64,000 nucleotides of DNA from Paenibacillus sp. JNUCC-31 (lineage in GTDB: Bacteria; Bacillota; Bacilli; Paenibacillales; Paenibacillaceae), in contig NZ_CP062165.1 in the NCBI RefSeq assembly GCF_014844075.1, positions 5,952,001 to 6,016,000 of the forward strand, read 5' to 3'. The notes beneath the pieces were generated by a model, which saw nothing but the letters and a program-made list of their open reading frames with translations, was not told the origin of the DNA and ran no database searches. Position numbers and translations under genes: made by a program. This document shows, one piece after another, positions 16,944-25,999 of the stretch. Numbering within the stretch: position 1 is the first letter of the stretch; each line of letters opens with the position of its first letter.

Positions 16944-19067
16944 ATGGACAACAAGAAAATCACCGAACTGCTTCAGGAGATGACACTCGCCGAGAAGATT
17001 GGACAGCTCTCCCAGACGACCGGGGAACATTACGTCGGCAAAATCGATAGCGAAATGGTTGAGACCGGCCCAGACTTCCCGGGCCATATGCTTGAGGGAG
17101 ATACGCTATATACGATGGGAAGCATTATCGGCGTGTCGAGCGCCAAGTATACGAACCTGATTCAAAGTGAATATTTGCAGAAGTCACGGCTCAAGATCCC
17201 GTTGCTGTTCATGCACGATGCGATACATGGATACAGGACGATTTTTCCAATACCACTTGGACTCTCCTGTACCTGGGATGAGGGAATCGTACAGCAGGCA
17301 GCGGCGGATACCGCTTCGGAATTGCGGGCTGCGGGCATACATGTTAATTTCTCTCCGATGGTCGACCTTGTGCGCGACTCCAGATGGGGAAGAGTAATGG
17401 AATCCTTTGGCGAGGATCATCTGCTGTCAGGCCATCTTGGCCGGGCGATGATTAGAGGCTATCAGAAAGGCGAGGACGGAGAGATTGCCGAGTCAGGAGT
17501 AGCGGCCTGTCTAAAGCATTTTGCGGCGTATGGAGCTGGCATTGGTGGGAAGGACTACAACGCTGTCGATATGTCCTGGAGAGAATTCTATGCCTATTAT
17601 GGCAAGCCTTATGAAATAGCGCTTCAAGAGAAGCCGAAATTTGTGATGAGTTCATTCAACACGTTCAACGGGGTTCCTGTAACTGCGAGTGAGCAGATGA
17701 TGAAGGAAATCCTAAGAGGAGCCTATCAATTTGACGATATTGTAATCTCAGATTGGGGGGCAGTCGCCGAACTGCAGAATCACCGCGTTGCTGGCAATGG
17801 CAAGGAAGCTGCTGAATTGGCTTTAAAAGCGGGCATTGATATTGAAATGGTCTCGACTTTGTATCTTGAGCATTTTGAACAGATTCTAGAAGAAAATCCG
17901 GGGCTGCTCCAGGATATAGATACGGCCGTTCTGAAAATTTTGCAGCTTAAAAATGAAATGGGTTTATTTGAAAATCCTTATGTGGACGAAGCTCGTGAGG
18001 ACGAAGTCATTCTGAATCCTCGCTTTCTGGATCATACTAAGGACGCTGCCAAGAGAAGCTGTGTGCTGCTGAAAAATGAACAAATGCTGCCTATACGCAA
18101 AGAATACAAAAAGATCATCATCGTCGGCCCTTTTGCTGGCAGCAATCAATTCCTGGGCAATTGGCCGTGCAAAGGAAGCTTTGATGATGTAGTTACCTTG
18201 GCGGAAGGGCTAAAGCAGGTGGATGATTCATTCAATCTGCAAGTCTATGAATCCCTGAAGGACTGCCCTCAAGCTGAGCTGGAGCAATGCGATTATATTG
18301 TTGTAGCGGTTGGGGAGGACTGGAAATTAAGCGGTGAAGGGCATAGCAGTGTGAATATCGAACTGGAGGCCAGCCAGCAGCAGCTGATCCGTGAAGTCAA
18401 GCAGACGAACAAACCGTATGCTTGCGTCTTTTTCTCGGGCCGGCCACTCGCGCTACAGAACATTATTGATGATATCCCTGCGCTCTTATGGTGCTGGTAT
18501 CCGGGTACACAGGCCGGCAGTGCGATTGCTGAGCTGATTACAGGCCAAGCTACTCCGTCGGGCAAACTGACGATGTCGTTCCCGCGTCATTCGGCGCAAG
18601 CGCCGATCTATTACAATGAATACAGCACGGGTCGTCCGGCAAATGAATCAAGCTACAGCAGCAGATATCAGGACTGTGAGATCGGGCCTCTGTTCCCGTT
18701 CGGGCACGGGCTGACCTATAGCGGTGCGCAGTATTCTGACTTTACAATTTCGCGTGATCATCTGACAGCCGATCAGGAATTGACGATCTCTTTCCAGGTG
18801 AGCAATCCAAGCGGGTATAACTATTCTGAAATCGCTATCCTGTACATTGAGGATCTTGTCTCCAAGGCGGTACGTCCTGTGCGCGAGATGAAGAAGTATC
18901 AAGTCGTGGACCTACCAGAGCATCAGACCGTTACCGTACAGATGACGCTGGCCTTGGGTGATCTTCTATACTTGGATACCAGCCTGCAGCAAACGGTTGA
19001 ACCGGGAAAATTCAATATTTATATCAATGATCTTGACTCTCCCGTGTTTACGATAGAATATCGATAA
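16944..19067 (+). CDS. glycoside hydrolase family 3 (beta-glucosidase-like)
   Basis: A 707-residue GH3 enzyme without a signal peptide, hence cytoplasmic. Domain 1 (TIM barrel) has CLKHFAAYGAG near residue 189 and the nucleophile Asp in DIVISDWGAV near 269. The (alpha/beta)6 sandwich domain carries SGEGHSSVNIELEASQQQLI near 456, the usual site of the acid/base Glu, and FPFGHGLTYS near 585 leads into a fibronectin III-like carboxy-terminal domain. BglX-type members release glucose or related sugars from beta-linked oligosaccharides. It is 10 bases after the GH4 gene. Whether it prefers glucosides or glucosaminides cannot be read from the sequence; the NagB-like neighbour hints at an amino sugar. 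Confidence 0.9.
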   Translation: MDNKKITELLQEMTLAEKIGQLSQTTGEHYVGKIDSEMVETGPDFPGHMLEGDTLYTMGSIIGVSSAKYTNLIQSEYLQKSRLKIPLLFMHDAIHGYRTIFPIPLGLSCTWDEGIVQQAAADTASELRAAGIHVNFSPMVDLVRDSRWGRVMESFGEDHLLSGHLGRAMIRGYQKGEDGEIAESGVAACLKHFAAYGAGIGGKDYNAVDMSWREFYAYYGKPYEIALQEKPKFVMSSFNTFNGVPVTASEQMMKEILRGAYQFDDIVISDWGAVAELQNHRVAGNGKEAAELALKAGIDIEMVSTLYLEHFEQILEENPGLLQDIDTAVLKILQLKNEMGLFENPYVDEAREDEVILNPRFLDHTKDAAKRSCVLLKNEQMLPIRKEYKKIIIVGPFAGSNQFLGNWPCKGSFDDVVTLAEGLKQVDDSFNLQVYESLKDCPQAELEQCDYIVVAVGEDWKLSGEGHSSVNIELEASQQQLIREVKQTNKPYACVFFSGRPLALQNIIDDIPALLWCWYPGTQAGSAIAELITGQATPSGKLTMSFPRHSAQAPIYYNEYSTGRPANESSYSSRYQDCEIGPLFPFGHGLTYSGAQYSDFTISRDHLTADQELTISFQVSNPSGYNYSEIAILYIEDLVSKAVRPVREMKKYQVVDLPEHQTVTVQMTLALGDLLYLDTSLQQTVEPGKFNIYINDLDSPVFTIEYR

Positions 19068-19111
19068 AATCTTGTGAATTCCATTTATCCGAGATGATCA
19101 CTAGGCCCGCT

Positions 19112-19138
19112 CAATTATTTAATTAAATTAATTAATTG
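19112..19138 (+). promoter_or_regulatory. candidate ROK operator ahead of the transporter genes
   Basis: A 27-base nearly perfect palindrome centred on 19125: both ends read CAATTA/TAATTG, and only one symmetric pair of positions (and the centre) breaks the symmetry. It shares the 12-mer ATTAATTAATTG (19127-19138) with the palindrome ahead of the ROK regulator. A possible -10 TAAAAT at 19141-19146 adjoins it, so a bound repressor would cover the promoter. Confidence 0.55.
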
Positions 19139-19258
19139 TGTAAAATTTATCCACCCCAAATTCATAATTTTTGAGGGGGCCTAGCAGATTTTGGAATACG
19201 CTTACATGATTCAGAAAGAACTGACAATGCTGTACCTGAAGAGTAAGGAGGCATACGG

Positions 19259-20170
19259 ATGAAATCCAAATTTAAACAACAATTTCTATCCCAGTGGGAG
19301 CTTCAAGTGTTGGTCTGGCCGAGCATTATATTGATGATTGTGTTCTCTTTTGTCCCGATGCTCGGATTGATCATCGCCTTTCAGGATTATTCTCCGTTAT
19401 CCGGTTTTACGGGCTCGGAATTTGTAGGATTGGATAATTTCAAAGCCTTTTTGGGGGACAAAGATTTCTACAATGTGCTGACGAACACGCTAGGCATCAG
19501 CCTGATGAAGTTGTTGATCGGTTTTCCGCTGGAGATCGTCCTGGCTATATTGATCAATGAACTCCGATTAGTATTCTTCAAGAAGTTTACGCAAACCATA
19601 TCTTATTTACCGCACTTCCTGTCATGGGTTATTCTTGGCGGCATGATTACATCCTGGCTTGGTTCGTCGGGACTGGTGAACAGCTTCCTGCTGTCGACGC
19701 ATCTCATAACTGAACCGATCTCCTTCCTGTCAAATGCGAATGCTTATTGGTGGATCGCGACGTTGTCGGATATTTGGAAAGAGGTTGGCTGGGGAACGAT
19801 TCTCTATCTCGCTGCCATAACGGGAATTGATCCATCGTTGTATGAGGCGGCGAAGGTCGACGGGGCGAAAATATTGAAAAGAATTTGGTATATCACGATT
19901 CCCAGCATCAAAAATATTATCGTGCTGATGTTTTTGCTGCGTGTAGGCTCTATCCTGGGAGCGAATCTGGACCAGACTCTCGTCCTGCAAAATTCTTCGA
20001 ACATGCTGCGCAGTGAAGTCATCGATTCTTATGTTTATCATTTGGGTCTGGCGCAAGGAGACTTCTCATTCGCGACTGCGGTCGGAATATTCTCGTCCGT
20101 CGTATCGGTCACACTGTTGCTGGTAGCCAATTTCTTAACCAAGAAGCTTAGCGATAGTTCAATTTTTTAG
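19259..20170 (+). CDS. ABC transporter permease, LplB type
   Basis: A 303-residue permease with six predicted membrane spans, beginning LVWPSIILMIVFSFVPMLG. LplB-type features are AFQDYSPLSGFTGSEFVGLDN near residue 40 and the EAA loop YEAAKVDGAKILKRIWYITI near 197. This subclass, with an LplC partner and a large lipoprotein binder, imports complex oligosaccharides in Paenibacillus and relatives. ATG 19259 has AAGGAGG at 19245-19251. It begins the transport half of the ROK-regulated cluster, after a 191-base gap holding the palindromic operator candidate. Confidence 0.9.
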   Translation: MKSKFKQQFLSQWELQVLVWPSIILMIVFSFVPMLGLIIAFQDYSPLSGFTGSEFVGLDNFKAFLGDKDFYNVLTNTLGISLMKLLIGFPLEIVLAILINELRLVFFKKFTQTISYLPHFLSWVILGGMITSWLGSSGLVNSFLLSTHLITEPISFLSNANAYWWIATLSDIWKEVGWGTILYLAAITGIDPSLYEAAKVDGAKILKRIWYITIPSIKNIIVLMFLLRVGSILGANLDQTLVLQNSSNMLRSEVIDSYVYHLGLAQGDFSFATAVGIFSSVVSVTLLLVANFLTKKLSDSSIF

Positions 20171-20185
20171 AAGGGAGGGAGCTAT

Positions 20186-21058
20186 ATGGGGCTGGATAGA
20201 GGCGAGAAGATATTTAACGTTTTTAACGTGATATTCATGCTGTTTTTTATTGCCATCATCGTATTACCCTTAATCAATATCATCGCCCTCTCGTTCAATG
20301 ACGGGTATGACGCGATGAAAGGGGGAATTTATCTATTCCCGAGAGAATTTACGCTGGTAAACTATGAGACCATATTGAAGGATACGACCATTTACAGAGC
20401 GTTTGGAGTTACGATAGCCAAAACTGTAATCGGTGTCATCGGGCACTTGGTCATTACAGGGGCCGCAGCCTATGCTCTGAGCAAGTCTTATTTACTGGGA
20501 AGAAAGATATTCATCCGTATGGGCGTCATCACGATGTTCTTCAACGGCGGAATGATTCCGTCATTTCTGGTGGCCAAGTCGCTCGGTCTGACGAACAGCT
20601 TCTGGGTGTACATTATCCCCGTGCTATTCAGCTTTTACGACATGATCATCCTAATGAACTTCTTCCGAAGCTTGCCGGACTCGATTGAAGAATCAGCCAA
20701 GATTGACGGGGCCAGTGTATTACAGGTGTTCTTCAAAATTATTGTCCCGCTTTCTTTCCCGGTGCTGGCGACGATCGCTTTGTTTCACGGGGTATACCAG
20801 TGGAATGATTTCTTCGTGGCTAAGCTGTATGTAACGGATAAGTCACTGTATCCGATTCAATATTATTTGTATCAGCTGTTAACGAGCGCAGGCGCTGCGA
20901 ATTCTGCCAAAGCAGGAGTGTATATTTCCAAGGCTTTTACGACTCAATCTTTACAGCAGGCTACGATGATCGTTACGACCCTTCCTATTATGCTGATTTA
21001 CCCTTTCCTTCAGAAATACTTTATTAGCGGCATGCTGGTCGGAGGAGTTAAAGAATAA
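20186..21058 (+). CDS. ABC transporter permease, LplC/YtcP type
   Basis: A 290-residue partner permease. Spans include FIAIIVLPLINIIALSF at the start; MFFNGGMIPSFLVAKSLGLT near residue 113 and the EAA loop EESAKIDGASVLQVFFKIIV near 169 are typical of the LplC group, and so is the ending GMLVGGVKE. It is 15 bases after the LplB gene with GGAGGG upstream, and its stop overlaps an alternative start of the next gene. It forms the channel with the upstream permease. Confidence 0.9.
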   Translation: MGLDRGEKIFNVFNVIFMLFFIAIIVLPLINIIALSFNDGYDAMKGGIYLFPREFTLVNYETILKDTTIYRAFGVTIAKTVIGVIGHLVITGAAAYALSKSYLLGRKIFIRMGVITMFFNGGMIPSFLVAKSLGLTNSFWVYIIPVLFSFYDMIILMNFFRSLPDSIEESAKIDGASVLQVFFKIIVPLSFPVLATIALFHGVYQWNDFFVAKLYVTDKSLYPIQYYLYQLLTSAGAANSAKAGVYISKAFTTQSLQQATMIVTTLPIMLIYPFLQKYFISGMLVGGVKE

Positions 21059-21081
21059 TGATAAAAGCGAGGGAGAATGTT

Positions 21082-22704
21082 ATGAAGAAATCGATCATCC
21101 TTCTGACTTTGGTTGCATTAGCAGTGTCGTTGACTGCCTGTGGCGGTAAGAAGACAAGTGAAAATTTGCCGGACTCGAAGATTGAAGTGGCCAAAGATAC
21201 GCCGAGTTGGAAGAACGACAAGGCAAAGGCTGACCTTGACTGGTACATTAATTTCGATTGGTTCGCTCAAGTCTGGGGCAATGATGTGTCTTCCAAATAT
21301 ATTACGGCGGATACCGGAGTAAACATCACTTACTTGGGCGGCAGCGACGACAAGCTAAACACGATGATGGCCTCCGGAGATCTGCCGGATATCATTACTA
21401 TGGATGGAAGCAACCCATTTGTTAAGGAAGCCGATAAATTTGCGATTCCGCTTGATGTGCTGGCCGAGAAGTATGACCCCTATTTCATGGAAAAAGCGGC
21501 CAAGCCGGAAACGCTCAAGTTCTTTACCAGGGACGACGGCCATATTTACGGGTATCCTAACTTCTCGAATACGAAATCGGATTATGAGAAAGGCGGTATC
21601 TATGCCAATCAGGGATTTCTGGTGCGGAAAGATATGTATGAACAGCTCGGCAAGCCTGATATGACCACGCCGGAAGGATTTATTTCGGCATTGGAAGCTG
21701 CGCAGAAGGTGGGCGTGAAGGATGAACTGGGAAAAACGATTATTCCGATCGGGGTGACTCCTTTTACGGGAGATAGCTCTGAGAAGAACGGGGTATTCAA
21801 TAGAACGCTTGCCGATTTTATCGGAGTCCCTATGTTGACGCAAGACAGCAAATATTATGACCGTTATACAGATGCAGATTTTCAGAAATGGCTTAAAGTG
21901 TTCGTCGATGCCCGGCAGAAGGGGCTGGCAGACCGGGACATGACTACGATGACCAAAGATGACAAGGATGCACGGCTAACGAATGGCAGCTACTTCGCCT
22001 ATTTTGCTGCGGACCTGAACAGTGAGACGGATACGATGACCGTTTGGGCGAATGAGCACCCTGGCAAGGAGTACATTGCCGTTAACGGGCCAACTTCTAC
22101 GACAGGCAAGAAAACGGCATTGCCGGGCACTTCCATTGAAGGCTGGACACAAACCTTTATTACCAAGGATGCCAAGGATCCGCAAAAGGCGATGGAGCTC
22201 CTGACTTATCTGGTTAGTGAGGAGGGCAACAATGTCATGAACTTTGGCCGTGAGGGCGAAACCTACACCATCAAGGACGGTAATCCTGTCTTGAATCCGG
22301 ATCTGCTGGAGTTCAAGCAGACTGACCCTGCCGGCTTCGAGAAGAAGGTCGGCTTGACCACTCATCTGTGGCTGCAGGATAGTGCTCTGCTCTCCCGGCA
22401 AATGGGAATTTCTCAGTTCCCGAAGGCTTTGCAGCAGGCTAAGCAATGGACTCAGGATTACGTGGTGCCGCAATTCGAATTAGCGAGTCTGGATGTATAT
22501 TTATCTAAAGAATCTTCCAGAAATAAAGAGAAGATTGATCAGAACTGGTCGCAGACGATCGCCAAGATCTTGGATGCCAAATCGGAGAGTGAAGTCGATC
22601 AGGCGATGAATGACTTTGTCCAATACCGCAAGGATAATGGCTACGATAAATTGGTGGAAGAAAGAAATAATCAAATCGCAGCTAATAAGAAGAAGCTGGA
22701 GTAA
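21082..22704 (+). CDS. large extracellular solute-binding lipoprotein (LplA type)
   Basis: A 540-residue lipoprotein. The signal peptide ends in the lipobox LTAC (Cys near residue 23) followed by GGKKTSE. The mature domain shows LDWYINFDWFAQVWG, TMMASGDLPDIITMDG and PIGVTPFTG, typical of the large 500-residue binding proteins that accompany LplB/LplC permeases and bind oligosaccharides. I start it at ATG 21082, preceded by GAGGGAG, instead of the ATG 21058 that overlaps the previous stop. A hairpin follows at 22722. It defines the substrate range of the ROK-controlled system, but the ligand is not predictable. Confidence 0.9.
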   Translation: MKKSIILLTLVALAVSLTACGGKKTSENLPDSKIEVAKDTPSWKNDKAKADLDWYINFDWFAQVWGNDVSSKYITADTGVNITYLGGSDDKLNTMMASGDLPDIITMDGSNPFVKEADKFAIPLDVLAEKYDPYFMEKAAKPETLKFFTRDDGHIYGYPNFSNTKSDYEKGGIYANQGFLVRKDMYEQLGKPDMTTPEGFISALEAAQKVGVKDELGKTIIPIGVTPFTGDSSEKNGVFNRTLADFIGVPMLTQDSKYYDRYTDADFQKWLKVFVDARQKGLADRDMTTMTKDDKDARLTNGSYFAYFAADLNSETDTMTVWANEHPGKEYIAVNGPTSTTGKKTALPGTSIEGWTQTFITKDAKDPQKAMELLTYLVSEEGNNVMNFGREGETYTIKDGNPVLNPDLLEFKQTDPAGFEKKVGLTTHLWLQDSALLSRQMGISQFPKALQQAKQWTQDYVVPQFELASLDVYLSKESSRNKEKIDQNWSQTIAKILDAKSESEVDQAMNDFVQYRKDNGYDKLVEERNNQIAANKKKLE

Positions 22705-22721
22705 GCTTAAGATTACAAGGG

Positions 22722-22750
22722 GAGGACTCTCCTAACCGAGAGTCCTCTTT
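22722..22750 (+). terminator. rho-independent terminator after the LplA-type gene
   Basis: Perfect 10-base stem GAGGACTCTC (22722-22731) with 22738-22747 around a CTAACC loop, followed by only three T, so it may be leaky. Confidence 0.7.
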
Positions 22751-22844
22751 GCTAATAGCATATTCTTGATATGCGGCCAATTGCGCCGTTTTGTTCAAGG
22801 CCGTCTCGTCATAGAAGGCGCAGCGGATCAGCACGTGCTCATGA

Positions 22845-22892
22845 ACAACCACCGCAGACCAAATTTCAGGTCGTAGGTGGTTGTTTTTTTGT
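22845..22892 (+). terminator. orphan hairpin terminator
   Basis: Stem ACAACCACC (22845-22853) with GGTGGTTGT (22876-22884), plus an inner GACC/GGTC stem, directly followed by a T-run. No coding sequence is seen between this and the previous terminator. Confidence 0.7.
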
Positions 22893-23017
22893 TTCTGGTA
22901 TATCGAGCAGAGTGGCTGGCGAAAGATGGGATAATATATCACCCATATGGTTAGAATAACGGTACTTTAACAAAGGTGAACTACTATAACCAGTATTGGC
23001 GATAGGAGGAGGTGATG

Positions 23018-24553
23018 ATGCAGACACGTTCTACTTCGAATGGCAACATCGAATTTAAAGATCGCACTGCTCTGGTTACTGAGTTAGATCTCAATATAAA
23101 GGCTCTCAAAGGAGTATTAGGTGAAGCCGATGACGTTTCGTTTCGCTCGTTTTTGATCGGCGGAACGATCAGGGCCGAACTCGTCAATATTCCTAGCATG
23201 TCGAATAGGCAGGAGATCGACAATAACGTCTTGAAGCCTCTCATGCAATCTGGGGATGTGTTAAGCAACGATTTGAAATCTGTCAAAATGCGCCTCCTAC
23301 CCGTCATGTCTGCCGATGAGGCTGCGACTGTTGAGGAATGTGCTGGGCTATTGATCAAAGGATATCCCGCACTCCTTGTTGACGGTTGTACCGGGGCTTT
23401 ACTTTTAGGACTCGTTCAATGGGAAAAGCGCGGTATAGAAGAGCCTCAGACTGAAACATCGTTGAGGGGGCCGCGCGAAGGCTTCACCGAATCGATCACG
23501 ACCAATCTCTCGCAGTTACGACGGAGAATCCAGAGTGTGAAGCTGCAAGTAAAATCGCACAGCATTGGCAGCTATACGGGGACTGAGGTCTGCATTGCTT
23601 ATATTGACGGCTTGGCTAAACCTTCCTTATTACATGAAGTACAAAGCAGGCTCGAGCGTATCGATATTGACAGTGTATTAGAGACTGGGTACATAGAAGA
23701 GCTGACAGAAGACAACCCATATTCGCCGTTTCCCCAGCAGCAATTTACGGAACGAGTTGATGTTGTTACAGCGAGCTTGCTCGAAGGCCGCATCGCTCTC
23801 TTGGTCGATGGCACGCCGGATGTGCTTATCGTTCCCGCGACGCTGGCAACGCTTCTGCAGGCTGCAGACGATTATTACAACCGTGCAGTATACTCCAGCT
23901 TTTTACGGTTTTTGCGGTACTGGACGCTTTTATTATCCATGATACTTCCGGCAGTGTACGTCGCGATATTAAATTTTCATCATGAAATGGTCCCAGGTAA
24001 GTTGTTGGTAAGCATTGCCTCAGCGCGTGAGGAAATCCCGTTCCCGACTTTCGTAGAAGTTATAATGATGCAACTCGCGTTCGAGGTGCTGCGTGAAGCC
24101 GGGCTCCGTCTTCCGCGGCAAATCGGTTCAGCTGTTACGATCGTCGGTGCGCTAGTCGTAGGAGAAGCCGCTGTGTCGGCCGGGCTCGTGTCGGCACCAA
24201 TCGTCATTATTATTGCGTTCACGGGCATTGCGGGGTTTACGGCTCCCCATTATTCTCTGGAGTTCGCCATTCGTCTATTGAGGCTGCCACTTATCATACT
24301 TGGGGGGACGCTGGGCTTGCTCGGTGTGTCGTTTGGCCTTATCGCCATTGCGACTCATCTGTGTATGCTTCGCTCTTACGGTGTCCCCTTCTTGTCTCCT
24401 TTCGCGCCTTTTGTGCCAAATGAAATGAAGGATACCATGATTCGAGCTCCTCGATGGAAAATGTCAAGGCGTCCCGGTTTTACGAGTTTGAAAAACCGCC
24501 ATCGACTTGCTCGAGGGCAGAAGCCGGGCTCAGACAGAGGAGGCGGGAACTGA
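23018..24553 (+). CDS. spore germinant receptor subunit A (GerA family)
   Basis: A 511-residue GerA-type protein. The soluble amino-terminal half contains LLVDGCTGALLLG and the later LEGRIALLVDGTPDVLIVPA, both characteristic of the family, and about five membrane segments follow, including FLRYWTLLLSMILPAVYVAI and the AREEIPFPTFVEVIMMQLAFE motif. Together with B and C subunits it forms the inner-membrane germinant receptor of the spore. Starts at 23015 and 23018 are both possible; I use 23018, eight bases after AGGAGG. It heads an A-C-D-B operon. The germinant is unknown. Confidence 0.93.
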   Translation: MQTRSTSNGNIEFKDRTALVTELDLNIKALKGVLGEADDVSFRSFLIGGTIRAELVNIPSMSNRQEIDNNVLKPLMQSGDVLSNDLKSVKMRLLPVMSADEAATVEECAGLLIKGYPALLVDGCTGALLLGLVQWEKRGIEEPQTETSLRGPREGFTESITTNLSQLRRRIQSVKLQVKSHSIGSYTGTEVCIAYIDGLAKPSLLHEVQSRLERIDIDSVLETGYIEELTEDNPYSPFPQQQFTERVDVVTASLLEGRIALLVDGTPDVLIVPATLATLLQAADDYYNRAVYSSFLRFLRYWTLLLSMILPAVYVAILNFHHEMVPGKLLVSIASAREEIPFPTFVEVIMMQLAFEVLREAGLRLPRQIGSAVTIVGALVVGEAAVSAGLVSAPIVIIIAFTGIAGFTAPHYSLEFAIRLLRLPLIILGGTLGLLGVSFGLIAIATHLCMLRSYGVPFLSPFAPFVPNEMKDTMIRAPRWKMSRRPGFTSLKNRHRLARGQKPGSDRGGGN

Positions 24554-24559
24554 CGGATT

Positions 24560-25744
24560 ATGGAGAGAAGATTATCAATCATCTGGATGAATGCTTGTAA
24601 GAGTGTATTACTCATCATGGCAACAGCCGTTTTACTGTTTTCGACGGGCTGCTGGGATCGAAAGGAAGTTAATGATCTGGCGATTGTAAGGACTGCTGGT
24701 TTGGACCTAAAGAACAATGGGGAGATTGAATTGTCACTGGAGATTGTGATTCCTAAGGAGGGAGGGGGAAAAACACAACAGGGCATGAGCAACTCTAAAA
24801 GTAGCGGTTCGACTTTGATTTGGTCCGCTTCAGGAGCAACTGCGGCGGATGCTGCTTCTGAGCTGCAGATTAAGCTGTCCCGCACTGTTTATTGGGGGCA
24901 GCTTGAAATATTGGTCGTCGGAGAGGCGTTGTCTCGCAGCCAGCTTAGGGAACAATTGGATTATCTTGTCCGCGACAGCAATGTTCGTCTGCGGGTTCAG
25001 CCATTCGTCTGCAAGGGGACAGCACGCGATTTTCTCGCTTCCGCCCCCCCGCTCGAAAAAACTAGAGCGGATTTTCTAGGTGGTGAATCCGAGCAGCTCT
25101 TTCGTAGACCCATAACACTTAATAACCTTGTACAGAATCTCGGAAATACCTCAAATGAGGCATTTTTACCTTACGTCGATACTACGCAAGACGGCGGGAA
25201 AAGCGTCCCCTATGTGAAAGGTTATGCTGCCTTTTCTAGTTACCGTATGGCCGGATTGATTCAAGGAGAGTCCTACTCTGGAGCTAAATGGATATTGGAA
25301 CAAGTGAGCGGCGACGTTGAGACGGTGAAGCTGGATAGGCCCTCTTCTCCGCTCATTTCACTTGGAGTCCTTTTTTCCAGCACCCGGATCGATCCTAAAC
25401 TTGTGGGAGAAATACCGCGTATGGACATTGTGATTGAAGCCGAAATGAGCCTCATGCAGAATACGACTCGCTTTAAAACAATGGATTCGAAATTTATTCG
25501 CAATGTCGAAGAGGCGGCGGTCGACAAAATCCGCCAAAAGGCGGAGACAACGATCAAGCAAGCCCAAAAGATGAGGGCTGACATTTTCGGCTTCGGCGAA
25601 GAGATCGAACGCCACAATCCACGGAAATGGAAACATATCCATGACCAATGGGAGCGAATTTATCCTTCGATACAAGCCAACGTGCAGGTTAAGGTGAGAA
25701 TCCGTCAAATTGGGATGAACAGTGTGCCCGTCGGCAAATCCTGA
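24560..25744 (+). CDS. spore germinant receptor subunit C, Ger(x)C family lipoprotein
   Basis: A 394-residue lipoprotein with lipobox FSTGC (Cys near residue 31) followed by WDRKEVNDLAIVRTAGLDL, the hallmark of Ger(x)C proteins. ARDFLASAPPLEKTRA and the carboxy-terminal GFGEEIERHNPRKWKHIHDQW are also typical; the last motif is strongly conserved in the family. The mature protein is anchored to the outer face of the spore inner membrane and works with subunits A and B. It begins 6 bases after the A gene. Confidence 0.93.
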   Translation: MERRLSIIWMNACKSVLLIMATAVLLFSTGCWDRKEVNDLAIVRTAGLDLKNNGEIELSLEIVIPKEGGGKTQQGMSNSKSSGSTLIWSASGATAADAASELQIKLSRTVYWGQLEILVVGEALSRSQLREQLDYLVRDSNVRLRVQPFVCKGTARDFLASAPPLEKTRADFLGGESEQLFRRPITLNNLVQNLGNTSNEAFLPYVDTTQDGGKSVPYVKGYAAFSSYRMAGLIQGESYSGAKWILEQVSGDVETVKLDRPSSPLISLGVLFSSTRIDPKLVGEIPRMDIVIEAEMSLMQNTTRFKTMDSKFIRNVEEAAVDKIRQKAETTIKQAQKMRADIFGFGEEIERHNPRKWKHIHDQWERIYPSIQANVQVKVRIRQIGMNSVPVGKS

Positions 25745-25762
25745 AAAGAGGTGTGGAGGCAA

Positions 25763-25981
25763 GTGACTTGGGTGAAGGTGGCGGGAACAACCTTTGCAAC
25801 CGCCTTGATGGTTTGGGCTGAATGGCGTTGTCTGGGAATTAAGCAAAAAAGAGAGCGGGTGTCGTTGATCGCCGTCACAGGTATCGCGTGGCTCATGGCT
25901 GTGCTCGTACTTCTATTTCCCAATATGCCTGGACCGATCGATATGCTTAACAGTATTTTTAAGCGGTTGACTTCGGGTTGA
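25763..25981 (+). CDS. small membrane protein, germinant receptor D-subunit-like
   Basis: About 72 residues with two predicted membrane segments (around TTFATALMVWAEW and SLIAVTGIAWLMAVLVLLF) joined by the basic stretch IKQKRERV. It lies between the C and B genes and has the size and two-helix form of the D subunits that accompany some GerA-type operons in Bacillus and modulate receptor function. The start is uncertain: GTG 25763 is used, but GTG 25751 or 25772 are possible, as GGAGG at 25755-25759 suits none of them ideally. Function by analogy only. Confidence 0.7.
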   Translation: MTWVKVAGTTFATALMVWAEWRCLGIKQKRERVSLIAVTGIAWLMAVLVLLFPNMPGPIDMLNSIFKRLTSG

Positions 25982-25999
25982 AGTGAGGAGCGTTTTCTG

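Larger units (their letters stand above)
22705..23017. other. intergenic region with two hairpins before the germination operon
   Basis: The left hairpin (22722-22747) ends the sugar operon. A second one at 22845-22884 followed by seven T has no assigned gene upstream of it on the plus strand, suggesting a lost or very short transcript. An antisense open frame covers 22682-22942, but it has no ribosome binding site and runs through both hairpins, so I do not call it. The promoter of the germination operon should lie near 22940-23000; no clear sigma-G pattern was found. Confidence 0.45.

Noticed and set aside
22682..22942. 86-codon minus-strand frame between the LplA-type gene and gerA
   Set aside because: It runs through two terminator hairpins, lacks a ribosome binding site and overlaps the end of the binding-protein gene. 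Listed only as a possible remnant.
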